A DNA stretch of 64,000 nt from JACVRW01 sp034664125 (GTDB taxonomy: Bacteria; Actinomycetota; Thermoleophilia; Solirubrobacterales; Thermoleophilaceae), in NCBI GenBank assembly GCA_034664125.1, contig JAXDIG010000056.1, forward strand, positions 1-64,000, in the 5' to 3' direction. Positions 17,422 to 26,505 of this stretch are shown here, piece by piece. The notes beneath the pieces were generated by a model. The model was not told the origin of the DNA. It made no database searches and saw only the letters and a program-made list of their open reading frames with translations. The position numbers were made by a program, and so were the translations under genes. How positions within the stretch are numbered: position 1 is the first letter of the stretch; each line of letters begins with the position of its first letter.

Positions 17422-18704
17422 GCGGGCTGCCGCCTGCGTAGGACCGCCTCCAGGGCACCGGCGGCGAGCACCACCAGCGAGATCTCCGCCGGCTCGCGGA
17501 AGCGCAGGTTGCCGTACGTCGTGAGCGCGGTCACCGCCACGATGATGAACGGCGCGACCAGGATCCACGTCACTTCGCCGCGGCGGCGCAGGAATATGAA
17601 GCCGGCCACCGCCAGCGGCGCGAGCACGAAGAACATCAGCACGCCCAGCTTCTGGACGCGCACCGAGCGGCCTTCCGGGATCGCGAACGGCTTGTAGACG
17701 CTTGCAACCCGGCCCAAGCGGGCAGCCAGCACGACCGGGAGCCGGCCGGAGTGGTCGCGGGCGTAGCGCACGCCGTCGCGCAGGGCCTCGGCGTGGTGCT
17801 CGGCCTCGTTCTTGCCGGGGTGCTCCCTGATGCAGGGCGGATACCAGCCGCCCAGCATGTCGCCGGCCGCGTAGGTTCGGGCGCAGTTGGCACCCGCCAC
17901 CGCGGTGCCCGAGTTCGTGGCGATCGCCACCGGCCTGTCGAAGACGATCCAGTTGCGCACGCTCCAGGGCGCGAGCACCACCGCGAAGGCGACGACCGCG
18001 ACCAGCGCCGTCCGCGCCCCTTCGGCGCGCCACCCCTCGCGGCGCCGCCACACCAGCGGGATCAGCACCAGCGGCAGCAGCAGCAGCGCCTCGCCGCGGG
18101 TCAGCGCCGCCAGCGCGGTCACCGCGCCGAGCACGAGCGCGCGCCCGGCGCCGGGCGCGTCGACCAGGCGGTAGGCCGCCAGCAGCGCCAGCGCGACCAG
18201 CGCCCCGTAGAGGGTTTCGCTCATCAGGGCGCCGTCGGCGACGATCAGCGTGGGATAGACCGCCCCGAGGCCGGCGGCCAGCAGGCCGGCGCGGTCGCCG
18301 GCGAGCCGGCGACCGAGCAGCCCCAGCGCGAGGATCGTCACGCCGCCGAACACCGCTCCGGCCAGCCGCTGCGCGTCGGGCGAGTCGAGCCCCACCAGCG
18401 CCGGGACGGCCAGCACCACCGAGTAGAGCGGCGGGTGCTCGGCGGTGGCGACGCTGACGTGGTCGAAGACGAACTTGAACGGGGCGATGAACCCGTGCCC
18501 GTCGGCGAGCAGCTTCGGCAGGGCGCTGAAGTAGAACTGGTCGTCCAGCCCGGGCGGCGGCCAGGGCGCCTCGACCAGCGTGTAGGCGACCCGAATCGCG
18601 ACCCCCGCGGCGACTATCGCAAGCAGCGCGGGCCAGAAGCCGGGCCACGGTTCGGGGCGCCCGGGCGCGGCGGGGGACGGTCGCTGCGCACCTGCCGTGG
18701 TCAC
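17418..18704 (-). CDS. GT39-like membrane glycosyltransferase (paralog B2)
   Basis: 428 aa. EAPWPPPGLDDQFYFSALPKL carries the acidic first lumenal loop. GLLGRRLAGDRAGLLAAG, YPTLIVADGALMSETLYG and APWSVRNW are shared with the paralog at 15474. About ten helices. Two lumenal Cys (GANCARTY, WYPPCIREH) recur at equivalent positions, supporting a conserved disulphide. GTG 18704 lies 9 nt from TACAGT (minus strand, 18714-18719), a box that overlaps the -10 of the divergent AftD-like gene. First gene of the run that continues through the cytidylyltransferase and three more transferases to YfhO. Confidence 0.86.
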   Translation of the reverse strand: MTTAGAQRPSPAAPGRPEPWPGFWPALLAIVAAGVAIRVAYTLVEAPWPPPGLDDQFYFSALPKLLADGHGFIAPFKFVFDHVSVATAEHPPLYSVVLAVPALVGLDSPDAQRLAGAVFGGVTILALGLLGRRLAGDRAGLLAAGLGAVYPTLIVADGALMSETLYGALVALALLAAYRLVDAPGAGRALVLGAVTALAALTRGEALLLLPLVLIPLVWRRREGWRAEGARTALVAVVAFAVVLAPWSVRNWIVFDRPVAIATNSGTAVAGANCARTYAAGDMLGGWYPPCIREHPGKNEAEHHAEALRDGVRYARDHSGRLPVVLAARLGRVASVYKPFAIPEGRSVRVQKLGVLMFFVLAPLAVAGFIFLRRRGEVTWILVAPFIIVAVTALTTYGNLRFREPAEISLVVLAAGALEAVLRRRQPA

Positions 18705-18713
18705 GAGCGCGCA

Positions 18714-18723
18714 ACTGTACCCT
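18714..18723. promoter_or_regulatory. Overlapping divergent -10 boxes
   Basis: TACAGT read on the minus strand (18714-18719) precedes the GTG of the B2 transferase by 9 nt. TACCCT on the plus strand (18718-18723) precedes the AftD-like ATG by 9 nt. The two boxes share two base pairs, so the promoters cannot be occupied at the same time. Confidence 0.6.
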
Positions 18724-18732
18724 GCACCGCCC

Positions 18733-21700
18733 ATGCGCAGACCCACCCGCGACGGCGCCATGGCGGCCGGGTTCATCATCGCCTCTTTTGCCCTCGCGTT
18801 CGCGCAAAGACCGGGCTGGGCGACAAGCGATACGAAGCTCGACCTGCACGTCGATCCGGGCGCCTTCCTGGGCCAGGTGGCCTCGGTCTGGACGCACTCG
18901 ATCGACCTCGGCGCGGTCCACGGAGCCCAGTACGGCGGCTACCTGTGGCCGATGGGGCCGATCTTCGCGCTCCTGCACTCGGTCGGCCTGAGCGCGTGGG
19001 TGGCGCAGCGCATCTGGCTCGGGCTGATCTTCGCGATCTCCACCTGGGGCGTGCTGAGGTTGCTCGACGCCTTCGTCGGGCGCCCGCGCGGGGTGGCCCA
19101 CCTGGTCGCGGCCGCCTTCTACTTGCTCAACCCGTACACCGTGATCTTCACGGGACGCACCAGCATCGCGCTGCTGGGCTACGCGGCGCTGCCCTGGCTG
19201 CTCCTGATCGTCTACCGGGGCGTGCGCGAGCTGCGCGGCTGGACGGGCTGGTGGTGGGCCGCCGCCTTCGCGCTGATCCTCACCTCGATCGGCGGCGGCA
19301 TCAACGGCGCGGTGGTCGGCTGGATGCTGGTCGGGCCGCTGGTGCTGCTGATCTACGAGCCGCTGATCGGCTCCGTACGCTGGCGCGACTCGGCCGGCTT
19401 CCTGGCGCGCGTGGGCGTGGTGGGCATCCTGGCCTCGCTGTGGTGGATCGTGCCGCTGGCGCTCTCGTCGCGCTACGGCATCGACTTCCTCCAGTTCACG
19501 GAGCAGCCGCGCTCGATCTGGGGCACCAACAGCGCCCCCGAGGCGCTGCGGCTGATGGGGTACTGGACCTCCTACATCGGCGTGGGGTTCTACGGCGCCA
19601 ACCGCCCGCTCTTCAGCGAGGCCGGGACGCTGCTGTTCAACCCGCTCGCCGTCGGCGCGTCGATGCTGCTGCCGGCGCTCGCCGTCGCCGGGTTCATCTG
19701 GACGCGGCGCTGGCGCTACGGCCCCTTCCTCCTGCTCGTGCTGCTGGTCGGGGTCACGATCGAGCTGGCCGCCTTCCCCAGCGGCACGCCCAGTCGTGAG
19801 GCGATGGAATGGGTCTATCGCCACGTCCCGCTGGTGCGCTTCATGCGCACCACGCAGAAGGCCGCGCCGCTGGTGGCGATCGGTGTGGCCGGGCTGCTCG
19901 GCCTGGCGGCCCAGATGGCCTGGGCGAGTCTGGCGGCCCTGCCGCGGCTGCGGCTGCGCCGCACCGCGCTGGTGGCGGCGCCCCTGTGCCTGGCGGCGCT
20001 GATCGCGCTCGCCGCGCTGCCGCTCGTGCGTGGCACGGCGATCGAGAAGCAGCTCACCTGGAAGCGCATCCCGGCTGCCTGGACGCAGGTGGGCGGCGAC
20101 CTCGACAGCGGGCTGGCGCGCAACTCCCGCGCCCTGGTGCTGCCCGGCCAGATCTTCGCCAACTACACGTGGGGCGGCACCACCGACGCCATCCTCCCGC
20201 GGGTCACCGACCGGCCGGTGGCGGTCCGCTACGAGACGCCCTACGGGGATCCACACGCGACCGACCTGCTCTGGACGGTGGACCGCCTGGTCACCCAGGG
20301 ACGGCTCCTGCCGGGGCAGCTGCTGCCGCTGGTGCGCCTGATCGGAGCGGGGGCGGTCGTCACCGGCAGCGACGACGACCCGTCGCGAAGCGGGGCGGTC
20401 AACGCGGCGGCGGCTGCCGCCGAGCTGGACCGCCAGGGGCTGGAGCGCCCGTCGAAGAGCTACGGCCCCACCCGCGCCGTGGCGCCGCCGCCGGGCGAGC
20501 TGGGCCCGGCCCGGCAGCTGCCCCAGGTGCGCCGCTACGACGTGCGCGGCGCGCGCGGGATCGTGCACGTGGACTCAGCCGCTCCCGCCACCGTGGTCGA
20601 CGGCGGCGCCGAGGGGCTGGCCGGCCTGGCCGCGTTCGGCCCGCTGCCGCGCAGCAGCCCGATCCTCTACGCGGGCGACCTCTCGCCCGCTCAGCTGCGC
20701 GCGCAGGCCGCGCGCGGCGCCGAGCTGGTGGTGAGCGACTCCAACCGGCGGCGGCGCTTCGTGCCCGAGTTCGGCCGCCAGAACCTGGGCGCCACGCTCG
20801 GTGAGAAGGAGCCGCTGGACCCCAACCAGGCGATCATCGAGCCGTTCCCCGAGCGCGGCACCGACGCACAGACGGTGTCGGTGCTGAAGGGCGCACGCTA
20901 CGTCCGCGCGCCCAACGCGGGGGGGCTGCTGGAGTTTCCCGAGCGCGACGCGATCAAGGCATTCGACGGCGACTATGGGACCATCTGGGCGGCCGACCGC
21001 TACTTCCACCCGCGCGAGCGCTGGATCGAGATCGGCTTCGACCACCCCCGGGACGTCGCGCATGTCCAGCTGCTGCCGCTGCGCGACGGGCGCGGGCAGG
21101 TGAAGGAGGTGGACGTCAACGGGGTGCGCGCGAGGGTGCACGCCGGGTGGAACTTCATCCCGGTCAACCTGAAGCACGTCTCCGCCGTGCGGATCACCCT
21201 CACCAAGGTGGACCAGCCGCAGGACACCGACCTGCGCGGCAACGGCGGCATGCGGGAGATCCTCATCCCGGGCGTGAGCGTGCACCAGTCGCTGCGGCCG
21301 CCGGTGCTGAGCGCGCAGGCACTCGGCGGGCGCGATCTGAGGCGCGTGGCGCTCACCTACCTGTTCGAGCGCACGACCGCCGACGACCCCTTCCGGCGCG
21401 ACCGCCAGACCGGGAGCCCGCTGCTCGAGCTGGCCAAGAACCGCGCCGACGCAGAGGACCAGATCGACCGCGTGGTGTTCGCCCCGGCGGCCCGCTCCTA
21501 TGAGCTGAGCGCCTGGGTGCAGCCGGCCGTGGACGCGCGCGATTCGACGCTCGACCGCATCGCTGGGCTGCGCGGGCCGGCCGCGTTCGACTCCTCCGGC
21601 CGCTTCCACAACCTGCCCATCCATCGCGCGTCGAGCGCCTTCGACGCCGATCCGCGCACGGCCTGGCTTGGCATCTGGGCGCGCCCGGCGGCCGGATTCC

Positions 21701-23052
21701 CGTGGATCTCCTGGTCGGCCGGGCGGCCGACCACCGTGTCGCGGCTGCACCTGGATCCGCCGGCGCAGCCGGTCAGGCACCCGACCGTGGTCCGCCTGAC
21801 CTGGCCAGGCGGCGGGACGGGGCCGGTGCGGGTGGGAGACGACGGCGATGTCGTCCTGCCCCGTCCGGTCCGCTCGAGCAGCTTCCGCCTGACCGTGCTC
21901 GACGCCGCCTTCCCGCCCGGTGCGACCGCCCGCGAGCGCTCCACGCGCGCGGTCGGCATCGGCTCGCTGAGCGTGGCCGGCATGGCGCCGGTGACGGTGC
22001 CGCGCACCGGCCCCCTGCACGCGGGCTGCGGCAGCGCCGGCATCGAGGCCGGCGGCCGGCCGGCCCCCTTGCGGCCGCGCGGCACCGTGGAGCAGCTGGA
22101 CGCCGGGCGGCCGCTACGGGCGCGCGGCTGCGGGGGAACGGTGGCGATGGGGGAGGGCATCCAGTACGTCCGCTCCCTGCCCGGGGCCTTCACGGTCGAT
22201 CTGCTGCGCATGCGCTCGCCCTCGCCCGCGGCGCTGGCGGCCCCGGCGGGCGGCGGCCGCGTGGTGGATGCGGGCACGATCGGCAACAGCTCCGTCAAGG
22301 GAGTGCGAGTGGCCCTCGACGGCCCGTCGTGGCTCGTGCTCGGCCAGAGTTACTCGAAGGGCTGGCTGGCCGAGTGCGACGGGCGCGACCTCGGAGAGCC
22401 AAGGCCGATCGACGGCTACGCGAACGGCTGGCGAGCGCCCGCCGACTGCAAGGACGTGGCCTTCAGCTACGGCCCGCAGCGCGCCGCGCGGATCGGCTAC
22501 GCCATCTCGGCGGTCGTCTGCGCGCTGCTGCTGGTGTTCCTGCTCGTTGGCCTTCGCCGCCGCGGCCGGCAGCCGGTCGCCGCCGCGCCGCCGCCACTGC
22601 CGCCCGCACCCGCCCCGGCCCGCCTGGCGCTCCCGCGCGCCGCGGCGATCGCCTTCCTGCTGACTATCCCGCTCGCGCTGCTGTTCGCGAAGCGAACGTC
22701 GGTGGTGATCTTCCCGCTGCTCACGTTCGTTCTCTGGCGCGGCGTCGGGGTGCGCCTGCTCACGGCGGTGGCGGCCGGGCTGCTCGCCGTGGTCGTGCCG
22801 GTGCTGTACCTGATCGCCAATCCGATCAACCGCGGCGGCTACAACTTCGAGTACAGCCTCCAGACCATCAACGCGCACTGGGTCACCGAGGGCGCGCTGG
22901 TGCTGGTGATGGTGGCCTGCTGGAGGGCGATCGCCGAGGCTCGGGCCGCGCGGGTCAGCTCGCCGGCGGCTGCTCGAGCCGCGCCGGCTCGTCCCGAACC
23001 CGCCGGAGCGCCTCCAGCTGGAGCCGCTCCCGCTCCGTCGACCGGCCCGTGA
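18733..23052 (+). CDS. AftD-like alpha-(1->3)-arabinofuranosyltransferase
   Basis: 1439 aa, the size of mycobacterial AftD. The N-terminal GT-C part begins with a helix and GWATSDTKLDLHVDPGAFLGQV, whose SDTKLDL is the hallmark first loop of this family. VWTHSIDLGAVHGAQYGGYLWPMGPIF, LNPYTVIFTGRTS and many helices follow. The middle (about 640-1200) is a large lumenal region with discoidin/carbohydrate-binding-like beta folds (IKAFDGDYGTIWAADRYFHPRERWIEIGF; SSAFDADPRTAWLGIW). It ends with several helices and a Pro/Ala tail. AftD adds arabinofuranose branches from decaprenyl-phosphoryl-arabinose. No decaprenyl-phosphoribose pathway is in the window, so the sugar used is inferred. The last 98 nt overlap the convergent GT4-GT2 gene. 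Confidence 0.82.
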   Translation: MRRPTRDGAMAAGFIIASFALAFAQRPGWATSDTKLDLHVDPGAFLGQVASVWTHSIDLGAVHGAQYGGYLWPMGPIFALLHSVGLSAWVAQRIWLGLIFAISTWGVLRLLDAFVGRPRGVAHLVAAAFYLLNPYTVIFTGRTSIALLGYAALPWLLLIVYRGVRELRGWTGWWWAAAFALILTSIGGGINGAVVGWMLVGPLVLLIYEPLIGSVRWRDSAGFLARVGVVGILASLWWIVPLALSSRYGIDFLQFTEQPRSIWGTNSAPEALRLMGYWTSYIGVGFYGANRPLFSEAGTLLFNPLAVGASMLLPALAVAGFIWTRRWRYGPFLLLVLLVGVTIELAAFPSGTPSREAMEWVYRHVPLVRFMRTTQKAAPLVAIGVAGLLGLAAQMAWASLAALPRLRLRRTALVAAPLCLAALIALAALPLVRGTAIEKQLTWKRIPAAWTQVGGDLDSGLARNSRALVLPGQIFANYTWGGTTDAILPRVTDRPVAVRYETPYGDPHATDLLWTVDRLVTQGRLLPGQLLPLVRLIGAGAVVTGSDDDPSRSGAVNAAAAAAELDRQGLERPSKSYGPTRAVAPPPGELGPARQLPQVRRYDVRGARGIVHVDSAAPATVVDGGAEGLAGLAAFGPLPRSSPILYAGDLSPAQLRAQAARGAELVVSDSNRRRRFVPEFGRQNLGATLGEKEPLDPNQAIIEPFPERGTDAQTVSVLKGARYVRAPNAGGLLEFPERDAIKAFDGDYGTIWAADRYFHPRERWIEIGFDHPRDVAHVQLLPLRDGRGQVKEVDVNGVRARVHAGWNFIPVNLKHVSAVRITLTKVDQPQDTDLRGNGGMREILIPGVSVHQSLRPPVLSAQALGGRDLRRVALTYLFERTTADDPFRRDRQTGSPLLELAKNRADAEDQIDRVVFAPAARSYELSAWVQPAVDARDSTLDRIAGLRGPAAFDSSGRFHNLPIHRASSAFDADPRTAWLGIWARPAAGFPWISWSAGRPTTVSRLHLDPPAQPVRHPTVVRLTWPGGGTGPVRVGDDGDVVLPRPVRSSSFRLTVLDAAFPPGATARERSTRAVGIGSLSVAGMAPVTVPRTGPLHAGCGSAGIEAGGRPAPLRPRGTVEQLDAGRPLRARGCGGTVAMGEGIQYVRSLPGAFTVDLLRMRSPSPAALAAPAGGGRVVDAGTIGNSSVKGVRVALDGPSWLVLGQSYSKGWLAECDGRDLGEPRPIDGYANGWRAPADCKDVAFSYGPQRAARIGYAISAVVCALLLVFLLVGLRRRGRQPVAAAPPPLPPAPAPARLALPRAAAIAFLLTIPLALLFAKRTSVVIFPLLTFVLWRGVGVRLLTAVAAGLLAVVVPVLYLIANPINRGGYNFEYSLQTINAHWVTEGALVLVMVACWRAIAEARAARVSSPAAARAAPARPEPAGAPPAGAAPAPSTGP

Positions 23053-25066
23053 GGGTCTTGAGCAGGATCCGGTTGAGGTAGGTCACGCGCCAGATCTGGT
23101 CGTCGCGCAGCGCCGCCTCCTCGCCGCGGCGCTCCCCTATCACCGCGCGGCGCTGGCGCGCGAGCAGCTCGAAGGGCTCGCCGCCGAAGGCCGGCCCGGT
23201 GGAGTGGGCGTCCAGGTGAACCACGCGCGCGTCGGGCCGGAAGATCGTCTCCACGCCCGCGTCGCCGGCCCGCAGGCCGAGGTCCAGGTCCTCGGCGAAC
23301 ATGAAGATGCGCTCGTCGAACGGCCCCAGCCGCCGAAGCGTCTCGGTCGGGGCCACGAGGCAGGCACCCACCGCCCAGCCGACCCGGCGGCTGCGCTGCG
23401 AGTGCCATGGGTCCACCATGGCGCGCAGCGGCTGGGGCAGGACCGCCGGCGGGATCAGCGCCTTCACCCACAGCAGCGGCGATGCCGGATCGAGCTGTCC
23501 TGTGTCCTGGCGCGTACCGTCGGGCGACGCCACCAGCGGCGCGAGGATCTGCTCCGGGGCGCCGGGGGTGAGCAGGTCGGCTGCGAGGGCGGCGAGCGAG
23601 CCGTCCACCAGCTCGGCGTCGGGGTTGATCAACACGCAGACCGGCTCCTCCACGCGGGCCACGCCGGCGTTCGAGGCGCGCCCGAAGCCGACGTTGTCGC
23701 CGAGCTCCACGACCGTGGCGCGCGGCGCGGCGGCGCGAGCGGCGGTGGCGCTCCCATCGGTCGAGCCGGAGTCCATCACGACCACGTGCGCTCCCGGCAG
23801 GTGCACCTCCACGGAGCGCAGCAGCCGGTCCACGGCGGCAGCCGAGTTGTGGGTCACCGTCACCAGCGCCATGCCGGCGCCGTGGTGGGCGGCGTGCGGG
23901 CGCGGGCGCTCGCCGCGCGCCGCGCCCGGAGGGTGCAGCCGGACCTCGCGGGCCGCCTCCCGCTCCGCGACCGCCTCGCTGGCCAGGTCGGCGAAGCGCT
24001 GCCGCGCCTCGTCCGCCTCGAACCAGCCCGCGCGCGCCCGTCCGCCGGCGCCCAGCTTGTCGAGCAGGCCGGGCGTGGTCAGCACCTCCACCAGGGCGGT
24101 CGCGGCGGCCCCGGCGTCGCCGGGCGGGTACAGCCGGCCGCAGCTCTCGTCGACGATCTCGGCCGGGCCGCCTGCGCCAGGCGCCACCACGGGGCGGCCG
24201 CTCGCGAGCGCCTGCAGCACGACGTTCCCGAACGGCTCGCGGTCGGCGCAGTGCAGCAGGCACCAGGCGCGGCCGATCGCCTCGCGCGGGTCGGCCAGCT
24301 CGCCGGCGAAGGTCACGCGGCCCTCGAGGTCGGGCTGCGCGGCGCGCTGGCGCAGCCCTGCGAGCAGCCGCTCGCCCTCGGCGTTCATCGGCGCGCCCGC
24401 GATCGTGAGGTGCAGGCGCGGCACGCTCTCGGCCGCGCGCGCGACCGCCTCGAGCGCCAGGTCGGGGCGCTTCCACGGCATCAGCGCGCCGAGCAGCAGC
24501 ACCTCCGGGTCGGGGGCCATCGGCCGCTCGGCGTCGTAGAAGGGCAGGTCGATCCCGGGGCTGATCACCGACAGGCGGTCGCCGAGCTTGCCCTCCGGGT
24601 CGAGGTCGCGCCCGACCGCCTCCGAGTTCACCGACACGCGGTCCGCGCGCCCGACGGCCACGCGCATCAGCCGGGCGATCGACGAGCCGGGCAGGAAGTC
24701 CACGTGGCGCACCAGCACCGCCGGGCGCCGGTCGAGGGCCGCCGCCGCGGCCGGGGCGGCGATCGCCGTGCGCATGCCCCATGCCACCAGCAGGTCGGGG
24801 CCCACCTCGCGCACGAGCCGGCGCACGTCGCGGGCGTGCCCGGCCAGCTCGCGCCCGGCCGTAACCCGCTCGGCCACTCCGCCGCGAAGCTCGAGTGGCC
24901 GCGAACGCAGGGGAATCACCTGAACCCCATCGCCGCGGGCGCGCTCGGCGAGGGGGCCCTCCGGGCAGGCCAGCACCAGCGCACCCGGCAGGCCGCGCGT
25001 GAAATCGAGCAGAGTGCGCTCGGCCCCGCCCAGCACACCGGCGTATGTGACGGCCAGCGTCAGCAC
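22955..25066 (-). CDS. Two-domain glycosyltransferase, GT4 fused to GT2
   Basis: 703 aa. Residues 1-375 are a GT-B family 4 enzyme: VTYAGVLGGAERTLLDF at the N-terminus, ALMPWKRPDLALEAV at mid-length and the donor-site EPFGNVVLQALASGRPVVAPGAGGPAEIV. A Pro/Gly/His-rich linker (about 378-398) leads to a GT2 domain: VTVTHNSAAAVDRLL, VVMDSGSTDGS, NVGFGRASNAG, INPDAEL and FMFAEDLDLGLRA. The latter resembles rhamnosyl/galactofuranosyl transferases. I start at GTG 25066 because TAGTCT (minus strand, 25075-25080) is 8 nt upstream. A bifunctional enzyme adding two consecutive sugars is the simplest reading. Confidence 0.87.
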   Translation of the reverse strand: MLTLAVTYAGVLGGAERTLLDFTRGLPGALVLACPEGPLAERARGDGVQVIPLRSRPLELRGGVAERVTAGRELAGHARDVRRLVREVGPDLLVAWGMRTAIAAPAAAAALDRRPAVLVRHVDFLPGSSIARLMRVAVGRADRVSVNSEAVGRDLDPEGKLGDRLSVISPGIDLPFYDAERPMAPDPEVLLLGALMPWKRPDLALEAVARAAESVPRLHLTIAGAPMNAEGERLLAGLRQRAAQPDLEGRVTFAGELADPREAIGRAWCLLHCADREPFGNVVLQALASGRPVVAPGAGGPAEIVDESCGRLYPPGDAGAAATALVEVLTTPGLLDKLGAGGRARAGWFEADEARQRFADLASEAVAEREAAREVRLHPPGAARGERPRPHAAHHGAGMALVTVTHNSAAAVDRLLRSVEVHLPGAHVVVMDSGSTDGSATAARAAAPRATVVELGDNVGFGRASNAGVARVEEPVCVLINPDAELVDGSLAALAADLLTPGAPEQILAPLVASPDGTRQDTGQLDPASPLLWVKALIPPAVLPQPLRAMVDPWHSQRSRRVGWAVGACLVAPTETLRRLGPFDERIFMFAEDLDLGLRAGDAGVETIFRPDARVVHLDAHSTGPAFGGEPFELLARQRRAVIGERRGEEAALRDDQIWRVTYLNRILLKTLTGRSTERERLQLEALRRVRDEPARLEQPPAS

Positions 25067-25086
25067 GAGCGGGGAGACTAGGGCGT

Positions 25087-26505
25087 GTGACGTCCTCAGC
25101 ACGGCGGCGAGTCGCCTCGAACACTGCCGTCCAGCTGGCCGGCAAGGGCGCCGTTCTCGCGATCGGCGTCGTCTCGATCGCGGTGCTCACCCGCTACCTG
25201 GGCCCGGGCGACTACGGCAAGTACACGCTCGCCCTGATGTACATGCAGCTGTTCGGCGTGCTCGCCGACGTCGGCCTGTTCACGACCGTGGTGCGCGAGA
25301 TCAGCAAGGACCCGTCGCGCACCGACGAGCTGGTCGGCAACACGATCGCGCTGCGCCTGCTGCTGTCGATCGTGGTGATCGCGGTCGCCGCCGCGATCAG
25401 CCTGGCGCTCCCGTACGAGCCGCAGGTGCGGACGGCGATCCTGCTGGCCGGGGCGCCGCTGCTGTTCGGCATGCTCACCACCAGCTTCGTCGCGATCCTC
25501 CAGTCGCGGCTGCGCATGGGGCGTGCGGTGGTCGGCGACGTGGTCGGCCGCGCCGTCTCGCTCGGCCTGGTACTGGCGGTCGTCGGCCTCGACCTCGGCT
25601 TCTACGCGGTCCTGGGGGCGGCGGCCGGCGGCGCGCTGGCCACGCTGGCGGTCACCTGGTCGCTCACGCGCGGCCTGGCGCGCGCGCGGCCGCGAGCAGA
25701 GCTCGCGGTCTGGCGGTCGCTGCTCAAGGCGGCGGTGCCGCTGGGGCTGGCGCTCGCCATCAACGCGATCTACTTCCGCGCGGACACGCTGATCATCTCG
25801 CTCTACGAGCCCTACGACCAGGTCGGCCTCTACACGCTGGCGTACCGCGTGCTGGAACTGGCGCTCGTGGTCGGCACGGTGTTCCTCAACACCACCTTCC
25901 CGATCCTGTCCGAGGCGGTGGCCCGCGACGAGGCGCGCGCCCGGCGCACGATCGAGGCGTCCACCGAGGTGTGCGTGGTGCTCGGGGCTCCGCTGGTGGC
26001 CGCCGGCCTGGTGCTGGCGCCGCAGATCATCGAGCTGGCCGGCGGCGACGAGTTCCGGGGCGCCGCGGAGCCGCTGCGCATCCTGCTCGCGGCCGGCGCG
26101 CTGGCGTGGGTCAACGGCGTGTTCGGCTACGCGCTGATCGCGCGCGACAGGCAGGCCAGCGCGCTCTGGCTCAACCTCACGGCCCTCACCTTCAACGTCG
26201 GCCTCAACTTCCTGCTGATCCCGCGCTACGGGATCGTCGTGGCCGCGATCGTGACCGTCGCCTCCGAGATCCTGATCCTGCTCGGCTCCTACTCGCTGAT
26301 GCGGCGCTACTTCGGCTTCTTCCCGATGCCGCGCACGCTGGCGCCGGCGCTGATCGCCGCGGCGGCGATGGGCGGGCTGCTGTGGCTGCTCGACGCCGCC
26401 CCGCTACCGGTGCTGGTGGCGCTGGGAGCCGCGGTCTACGGCGGGCTGCTGTGGCTGCTCAGCCCGGCCAGCCGCGAGCTCGCGACCGGCCTGCGCCGGG
26501 GCTAG
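25087..26505 (+). CDS. Polysaccharide flippase (MATE/MOP superfamily, Wzx-like)
   Basis: 472 aa, about 14 hydrophobic helices. The N-terminal VASNTAVQLAGKGAVLAIGVVSIAVLTRYLGPGDYGKYTLALMY is the classic PF01943 opening, and YFRADTLIISLYEPYDQVGLYTLAYRVLE follows in the middle. It would flip undecaprenyl-linked oligosaccharides to the outer face for the ligase and GT-C enzymes around it. GTG 25087 is only 20 nt from the divergent GT4-GT2 start. The stop overlaps the stop of the convergent sulfatase-fold gene by 4 nt. A second, unrelated-looking flippase lies at 33977, suggesting two exported glycans. Confidence 0.9.
   Translation: MTSSARRRVASNTAVQLAGKGAVLAIGVVSIAVLTRYLGPGDYGKYTLALMYMQLFGVLADVGLFTTVVREISKDPSRTDELVGNTIALRLLLSIVVIAVAAAISLALPYEPQVRTAILLAGAPLLFGMLTTSFVAILQSRLRMGRAVVGDVVGRAVSLGLVLAVVGLDLGFYAVLGAAAGGALATLAVTWSLTRGLARARPRAELAVWRSLLKAAVPLGLALAINAIYFRADTLIISLYEPYDQVGLYTLAYRVLELALVVGTVFLNTTFPILSEAVARDEARARRTIEASTEVCVVLGAPLVAAGLVLAPQIIELAGGDEFRGAAEPLRILLAAGALAWVNGVFGYALIARDRQASALWLNLTALTFNVGLNFLLIPRYGIVVAAIVTVASEILILLGSYSLMRRYFGFFPMPRTLAPALIAAAAMGGLLWLLDAAPLPVLVALGAAVYGGLLWLLSPASRELATGLRRG

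Noticed and set aside
17422..20568. Apparent N-terminal extension of the cytidylyltransferase to a 1292-residue protein
   Set aside because: The extension is antisense to the AftD-like gene and out of phase with the overlapping GT39-like gene; the RfbF start at 17421 overlaps the previous stop in the pattern used throughout.
22839..25190. A 783-codon minus-strand frame over the GT4-GT2 fusion
   Set aside because: Shadow in another frame; the glycosyltransferase motifs lie only in the 22955-25066 frame.
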